From JALYUA01 sp039931865 (GTDB lineage Bacteria; Acidobacteriota; Thermoanaerobaculia; UBA5066; Gp7-AA6), in the NCBI GenBank assembly GCA_039931865.1, contig JBDTRB010000051.1:1-26329 (forward strand): a stretch of 26,329 nt of DNA. The letters run 5' to 3'. Shown piece by piece: positions 22,433 through 26,329 of this stretch (position 1 is its first letter; every line of letters begins with the position of its first letter). Made by a program: the position numbers and the translations under genes. The notes beneath the pieces were generated by a model. That model ran no database searches. It saw only the letters and a program-made list of their open reading frames with translations, and was not told the origin of the DNA.

Positions 22433-23383
22433 TCAACGGCCTGGCGATCTCCGTTCCATCTCCTCGTAGACCAGCTTCGAGATCGCCGCGCCCGTAACGA
22501 GCGCGGCGTTGTCGGCGCCGGTCCGCTTGTCCCTGCCCCGCCTCGTGCAGATCGCGATCGTGTAGCGCGAGTGCGGCCCCTTGACGTACGCGGCGTCCGT
22601 GCGGATCTCGCCCTTCACCCCCGTCGCGTCCGGGAGCTTCTCCTCGTCCCAGCCGGTCTTGTTGCCGACGAAGATCTTCTCCTTCTCAAACGGCAGCGAC
22701 CGCGGGATCATCTGGCGGTCGAACTGGTTTCCGAGCATCACCAGCATTTCGTCCGACGCGGCGCGGGAAACGACTTTGCCGTCCGCGATCAGACCCATCA
22801 GCTTCGCGGCATCCCGGGGCGTGATCATGCCGAGCCCGAACTCCCGCTCCAGCTCCGGGAAAACATCCGCGTGCCCGTCGCGGAACGTCGGGCGGAAGAT
22901 CTTCGTGTCCTTCAGCCCGTAGGACTCCATCCGCCTGTCCGTGTTGGCCGCGCCCACCTCGCGAACGAGCAGGTTCGTCGCCGTGTTGTCGGAATATGCG
23001 ATCATCAGGTTCAGCAGATCCGGGATCGTCAACGCGAGCCCGGCATGGAGCTGGTTCAAGGGGATCCCCTCGTCGCCGGCCTTGTCGGCCTGCGCAAGGA
23101 CGACGACCTTCTCCCGGGCCAGCTTCCCCTCCGCCATCTGGTGGTAGGTCTCGACCATCACCGCCAGCTTGATCAGGCTCGCGGTCGGAAAACGCCGGTC
23201 CCCGTTGACCGAGATCTCGTTTCCCGTCTCGAGATCCCGCACCGCCACTCCCATCTCCCCCGGAAACGAGCGGACGAGCGTTCCGATCCGTTCTTCGAGG
23301 TTGACAACGGGAGCCTTCGCGGAGGCAGCTCCCATCATCAGCGTGGCGAAGAAGAAACACACGACAACCAGGCTTGGCTTCAT
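22433..23383 (-). CDS. Class A beta-lactamase-related serine hydrolase, 316 aa
   Basis: This is an exported serine hydrolase of the class A beta-lactamase fold. A signal peptide covers about residues 1-22 (VVVCFFFATLMMGAASA). The nucleophile motif is S69-L-I-K72 (PTASLIKLAVM), the second is SDN at 131-133 (AYSDNTATNLL), and the third is KTG at 242-244 (VGNKTGWDEE). The omega-loop region (FRDGHADVFPELEREFGLGM) does not show the canonical ExxLN motif at the usual distance, so the general base (E166 equivalent) is uncertain; E177 is a candidate. The protein may cleave beta-lactams or be a related hydrolase. The start ATG has TAGGAT six bases upstream and no Shine-Dalgarno site. The gene is convergent with kinase 3 and separated from it by one base. 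Confidence 0.88.
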   Translation of the reverse strand: MKPSLVVVCFFFATLMMGAASAKAPVVNLEERIGTLVRSFPGEMGVAVRDLETGNEISVNGDRRFPTASLIKLAVMVETYHQMAEGKLAREKVVVLAQADKAGDEGIPLNQLHAGLALTIPDLLNLMIAYSDNTATNLLVREVGAANTDRRMESYGLKDTKIFRPTFRDGHADVFPELEREFGLGMITPRDAAKLMGLIADGKVVSRAASDEMLVMLGNQFDRQMIPRSLPFEKEKIFVGNKTGWDEEKLPDATGVKGEIRTDAAYVKGPHSRYTIAICTRRGRDKRTGADNAALVTGAAISKLVYEEMERRSPGR

Positions 23384-23389
23384 GCCCCA

Positions 23390-23395
23390 ATCCTA
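23390..23395 (-). promoter_or_regulatory. -10-like hexamer of the beta-lactamase-like gene
   Basis: TAGGAT on the minus strand, six bases before the ATG at 23383, a layout very similar to that of the OPT transporter gene. It suggests a leaderless mRNA. Confidence 0.42.
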
Positions 23396-23521
23396 GTCCG
23401 TCCCCGCAGAACGGCCAGATCCCAAATCCTCCGAGCCCGATCTCATCGTCTGCGGCGGTGGTGCGCCCTGCTTCCCCGCCAGTGGTCGGAAACAGAGTTG
23501 GGGATGCGGGACGCCGGCAGA

Positions 23522-23599
23522 GGCGAGCGCACTCGCCAGCGCAGCGGATCACGCTATCTCCGTCTCCCCGCGCGCGGGGAGAGGGTCGGGCTGAGAGGT
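23522..23599. repeat. Small hairpin and REP-like palindrome, copy 2, in a 391-base gap
   Basis: GGCGAG at 23522-23527 pairs with CTCGCC at 23532-23537. The main element has TCTCCCC at 23563-23569 pairing with GGGGAGA at 23576-23582, followed by GGGTCGGGCTGAGAGG. This is the reverse-complement form of the element at 4177-4217. The gap 23384-23774 lies between two divergently transcribed genes. Apart from these and the short promoter of the minus-strand gene I see no further gene or RNA in it. Confidence 0.68.
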
Positions 23600-23774
23600 C
23601 GGTCTTGACCCTGTACGCCACCGCTCCCGCGCTCGACGGAGGCGCGCGGCCCCCGACTTCGCCGACGAGCTGTGGTAGACATGTTTGCTAAGGCCGCTTC
23701 TCCAGGCAAAGAGGTGATCGGGTGAGCGTCGCCCGCCACCGCTTCCCACCGCGACCGAGGCCGAAGGAGGGAAA

Positions 23775-25526
23775 ATGACCCTGGGAACCCTGCTCTGCCT
23801 CCCGCCGTCTCTTCGCCGCGCTTTCAGGATCCTGATGGCGGGCCTCGCCGGCGTGCTCGGGCTCGCGGCCGCGATTTCCGCCCAGACTTTTACGGAGTAT
23901 CCGGTCCCGACTCCCGACAGCCAGATGCTCGGGATCACATCCGGGCCAGATGGAAACATCTGGTTCACCGAGCAGCTCGGCAAAAAAATCGGACGGATCA
24001 CCCCCGGCGGCATCATCACCGAGTTTCCGATCCCCGGATCGCTGGTCTCGCCCAAACAGATCACGGCAGGTCCCGACGGAAACGTCTGGTTCACGGACTT
24101 CATCTCCGTGGGACGGATCACCCCCAACGGCAGCATCACCCGATTCCAGATCCCCTCCTCGTCCCTCCCCGAAGGAATCACGAGCGGCCCCGACGGAAAC
24201 ATCTGGATCACGATGTCTTCGCGAGACTTCCAGATCGCCCGCGTCACACCTTCCGGTGAAATCACCGAATTTCAGGTGCCGGGAATCGTCCAGCTCCAGG
24301 CGATCACATCAGGCCCGGATGGCAACCTCTGGTTCACCGACCCGAACGGCAACCACATCGGGCGGATCACGACGGCCGGGTCAGTGACCCTCTTCACCAT
24401 GCCCGCCGAAGTCACCGGACCGTACGAAATCGTGGCCGGCCCCGATGGGAATCTCTGGTTCACGAGCGCGTTCCACATCGGGCGGATCACTCCGGCGGGG
24501 GCAGTGACGCTCTTTCCGGACCCGGGCGGGGACGCCCCGCGCGGGATCGCGGCTGGCCTCGACGGGAACGTCTGGTACACCGAGACCACGGGAAACAACA
24601 TCGGCCGGATCGGCATGGACGGCCGGATGACCGAGTTTCGCCCTCCCACGGTGCTCGCCGGCCCGCTCGACATCACCGCCGGATCGGATGGCGCGATGTG
24701 GTTCATCGAATACAGCAAGAACAAGATCGGCCGGATCACCGTCGGGCCCTGCACCTCCGGGCCCGCGTCGCTTTGCTTGAACGACAGCCGTTTCAAAGTG
24801 GAGGTCGCGTGGCGCGCTCCGGCATTGGGAACGAGCGGCATCGGCATGCCGGTCCGCCTGACCGCCGACACGGCGTCCTTCTGGTTCTTCAGCAGCTCCA
24901 ACGTCGAGCTGGTGATCAAGGTCGTGGACGGGCGGGCCGTGAACTCCCGTTACTGGGTTTTCTACGGCGCGCTCTCCGACGTCGAATACACGATCACCGT
25001 CACGGATGCCTCGACCGGAGTGGTGAAGACCTACTCGAACCCATCCGGGCAGCTTGCGAGCGTCGCCGATACGGCGGCGTTCGGCCCGTTCGCGCCGGCG
25101 GCCGCGGCGCAGAGGAGCCCGGCCATCACTTCTTCGCCGGACCCTCCGCCGAACCTGGGCGCCGCCCGGCGTCCGGAGGCCGTAAGTGCCTGCGCATCGG
25201 ACGCCACGTCCCTCTGCCTGAACGGGGGCCGCTTTCGCGCCCGGGTCGACTGGCGCGTCCCCGCGCAGGGCACGAGCGGTGTCGGAAGGGCCGTGCCCCT
25301 GACGTCTGACACTGGATATTTCTGGTTCTTTTCCAACGGCAACGTGGAGCTCGTGATCAAGGCCGTCGACGGCCGCGGGTTCAACGGGAAGTTCTGGGTC
25401 TTCTACGGCGCGCTTTCGAACGTGGAATACACGATCACCGTGACCGATACCCAGACGGGCCAACTCCGGACATATCAGAACCCGTTTGGAAGCCTCGCGA
25501 GCGTCGCGGACACCGCCGCCTTTTAG
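23775..25526 (+). CDS. Secreted Vgb-like seven-bladed propeller with duplicated C-terminal domain, 583 aa
   Basis: A signal peptide (1 to about 36, ending AAAISA-Q) precedes a propeller of seven repeats with the pattern SGPDGNIWFT...IGRITPGG at about residues 53, 96, 134, 175, 218, 256 and 298. This is the repeat type of virginiamycin B lyase (Vgb) and related secreted propellers; I could not confirm the lyase catalytic residues, so lyase activity is unproven. Two copies of an approximately 110-residue domain follow, at about 326-436 and 473-583. Both begin with SLCLN, contain FWFFS, NVELVIK, WVFYGALS, VEYTITVTD, and end LASVADTAAF. An Ala/Pro-rich linker joins them. The start has AGGAGG five bases before ATG 23775. 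The function is probably extracellular binding; the C-terminal domain has no function I can name. Confidence 0.87.
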   Translation: MTLGTLLCLPPSLRRAFRILMAGLAGVLGLAAAISAQTFTEYPVPTPDSQMLGITSGPDGNIWFTEQLGKKIGRITPGGIITEFPIPGSLVSPKQITAGPDGNVWFTDFISVGRITPNGSITRFQIPSSSLPEGITSGPDGNIWITMSSRDFQIARVTPSGEITEFQVPGIVQLQAITSGPDGNLWFTDPNGNHIGRITTAGSVTLFTMPAEVTGPYEIVAGPDGNLWFTSAFHIGRITPAGAVTLFPDPGGDAPRGIAAGLDGNVWYTETTGNNIGRIGMDGRMTEFRPPTVLAGPLDITAGSDGAMWFIEYSKNKIGRITVGPCTSGPASLCLNDSRFKVEVAWRAPALGTSGIGMPVRLTADTASFWFFSSSNVELVIKVVDGRAVNSRYWVFYGALSDVEYTITVTDASTGVVKTYSNPSGQLASVADTAAFGPFAPAAAAQRSPAITSSPDPPPNLGAARRPEAVSACASDATSLCLNGGRFRARVDWRVPAQGTSGVGRAVPLTSDTGYFWFFSNGNVELVIKAVDGRGFNGKFWVFYGALSNVEYTITVTDTQTGQLRTYQNPFGSLASVADTAAF

Positions 25527-25540
25527 AAAATGGCTTTCCT

Positions 25541-25564
25541 CCCCGCCCGTGGAACCGGGCGGGG
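25541..25564 (+). terminator. Strong hairpin just after the propeller gene
   Basis: CCCCGCCC at 25541-25548 pairs perfectly with GGGCGGGG at 25557-25564 around an eight-base loop, 14 bases after the stop codon. There is no U-run after the stem, so it would be a non-canonical terminator or an mRNA-protecting 3' structure. Confidence 0.5.
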
Positions 25565-25585
25565 CACGGCCGGGCGCGTGAACTC

Positions 25586-26097
25586 GGCGACGACCCGCGT
25601 TCTGAACTGGTTCGCACACGTCGGTGCCCCCGCGAGCGGCGCCCGCCTCGGTCCGTACGAGATCCTCGCGGCGGGCCATTCAGTTGAACCCCGGCTATGC
25701 GACGGCCCGGCAATGGTCCGGGGAATTCCTCTCGCAGAAGGGCGAGTACGAGCGCGCGATCACCGAGCTCGAAAGGGCAAGAGCTCTTTCAGGCGCGGAT
25801 CCCGGGAGCACTTCAGCTCTCGGGTATGCCTACGGCGTTGCTGGCGAAAGAGAAAAGGCGTTGCGACTTTTGGACGAGCTGAACGAACGATCGAAGGGAC
25901 ACTATGTTTCTCCTTTCAACATCGCAGTCGTCTATATGGGACCGGGCGAAAAAGAACAGGCGTTCGAGTGGCTGCGGAAGGCCTGCGAGGAGCGCGCCGG
26001 CGATTCGGGAACCGTCAATCGGGACCCGGCTTTCGACGGCCTTCGCGCGGATTCGAGGTTTGCGGCCCTGGCTCAATGCATCGCCGGTTCACTTTAG
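25586..26097 (+). pseudogene. Mosaic remnant: kinase tail, kinase head and TPR tail
   Basis: In one frame, 25586 to about 25620 reads TTRVLNWFAHV, like the last residues of the kinase propellers (kinase 3 ends TVALNWFAELGR). Then 25629 to about 25670 reads ASGARLGPYEILA, the first residues of a kinase. Near 25670-25677 the similarity jumps frame to a TPR-containing C-terminus: AIQLNPGYATARQWSGEFLS, YERAITELERARALS, YAYGVAGEREKALRLL and EQAFEWLRKACEERAGD, ending CIAGSL at 26097. Such TPR tails are common at the end of kinase or CadC-like proteins in this type of genome. The catalytic and propeller regions are entirely missing. The 25624-26097 frame could still make a 157-aa TPR protein, but no proper start is visible. 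This looks like the collapse of at least two tandem kinase genes. Confidence 0.72.
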
Positions 26098-26198
26098 GGC
26101 CCTGGCCCGCTCGATCGCGCTCGGGCTCACGTCGCTAGGTAGAGGAAGGGAGCACCGCCCTCAGTCCCCGGTTACCGCGCCGGTCACGCTCGTGATAC

Positions 26199-26203
26199 AG
26201 GAG
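26199..26203 (+). promoter_or_regulatory. Shine-Dalgarno site of kinase 4
   Basis: AGGAG lies eight bases before the ATG at 26212. Unlike kinases 1 and 2, this paralogue has a normal ribosome-binding site. The gap 26098-26198 shows no other clear signal. Confidence 0.6.
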
Positions 26204-26211
26204 TCGCAACC

Positions 26212-26329
26212 ATGACCCTTTCGGCCGGCTCCCGGCTCGGTCCCTACGAGATCCTCGCGCCCATCGGGGCGGGCGGTATGGGCGAGGTCTATCGAGCGCG
26301 GGATGAGCGGCTCGGCCGAAGCGTCGCCC
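26212..26329 (+). CDS. Ser/Thr protein kinase N-terminus (kinase 4), cut by the window end
   Basis: The first 39 codons read MTLSAGSRLGPYEILAPIGA and continue into GGMGEVYRARDERLGRSVA. This is the glycine-rich loop and first strands of a Hanks-type kinase, nearly the same as kinases 1-3. The gene runs off the right edge, so the catalytic residues and any propeller or TPR domain are unseen. It follows the mosaic kinase remnant by 114 bases on the same strand, so it is likely a surviving member of a once longer tandem array. Confidence 0.9.
   Translation, partial: MTLSAGSRLGPYEILAPIGAGGMGEVYRARDERLGRSVA

Noticed and set aside
25530..26138. A 202-aa plus frame running through the mosaic remnant
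   Set aside because: Only the short kinase-like pieces in its first third are meaningful. Beyond about 25677 the coding similarity (TPR) is in another frame.
1..26329. tRNA or rRNA genes, CRISPR arrays, transposases, integrases or a prophage
   Set aside because: None were recognised by eye. There are no regularly spaced repeats and no recombinase motifs. Short RNA genes could be missed without a covariance search.

Overview
The window is high-GC DNA, densely packed with genes and probably from one bacterial chromosome or metagenome contig. The gene content suggests an Acidobacteriota-like organism, perhaps of the Thermoanaerobaculia type. It has several membrane Ser/Thr kinases whose extracytoplasmic part is a TolB/WD40-like propeller, large secreted VPS10/BNR-type propeller proteins, and a secreted protein ending in a duplicated C-terminal domain. 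This assignment rests on family knowledge; no rRNA or other taxonomic marker is present.

Layout. 1-384: strong hairpins, then a small hypothetical gene. 395-898 (minus): a decayed alpha/beta-hydrolase lacking its N-terminus, with a frameshift, lying back to back with an ExeA/GspA-type ATPase. 916-4098 (plus): gspA-like and gspB-like genes, an ECF sigma factor, and a methyltransferase/Ada-type fusion whose start overlaps the sigma-factor stop. 4325-7762: first VPS10/BNR propeller protein. 7824-8231: small membrane protein. 8305-11034 and 11121-13772: two kinase-propeller genes in tandem. 13871-17275: second VPS10/BNR protein, overlapping the start of an internally deleted serine-hydrolase pseudogene (17256-17603). 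17704-19608 (minus): OPT-family transporter. 19795-22431: third kinase-propeller gene, ending one base from a convergent class A beta-lactamase-like gene (22433-23383, minus). 23775-25526: secreted seven-bladed Vgb-like propeller with a duplicated C-terminal domain. 25586-26097: mosaic remnant of kinase and TPR sequence. 26212 to the end: start of a fourth kinase.

Two themes link the genes. First, kinase-propeller genes have expanded and collapsed here: four starts share nearly the same N-terminus, and a scar carries a kinase tail, a kinase head and a TPR tail in about 120 bases. Second, five genes have a TAnnnT hexamer only 6-8 bases before the start codon, which suggests leaderless transcription. 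Other genes have a clear Shine-Dalgarno site. The most unusual single locus is the sigma factor coupled to a protein with an O6-alkylguanine transferase domain followed by an Ada-type four-cysteine domain. That is the reverse of the order in Ada, and it suggests an alkylation-responsive sigma switch.
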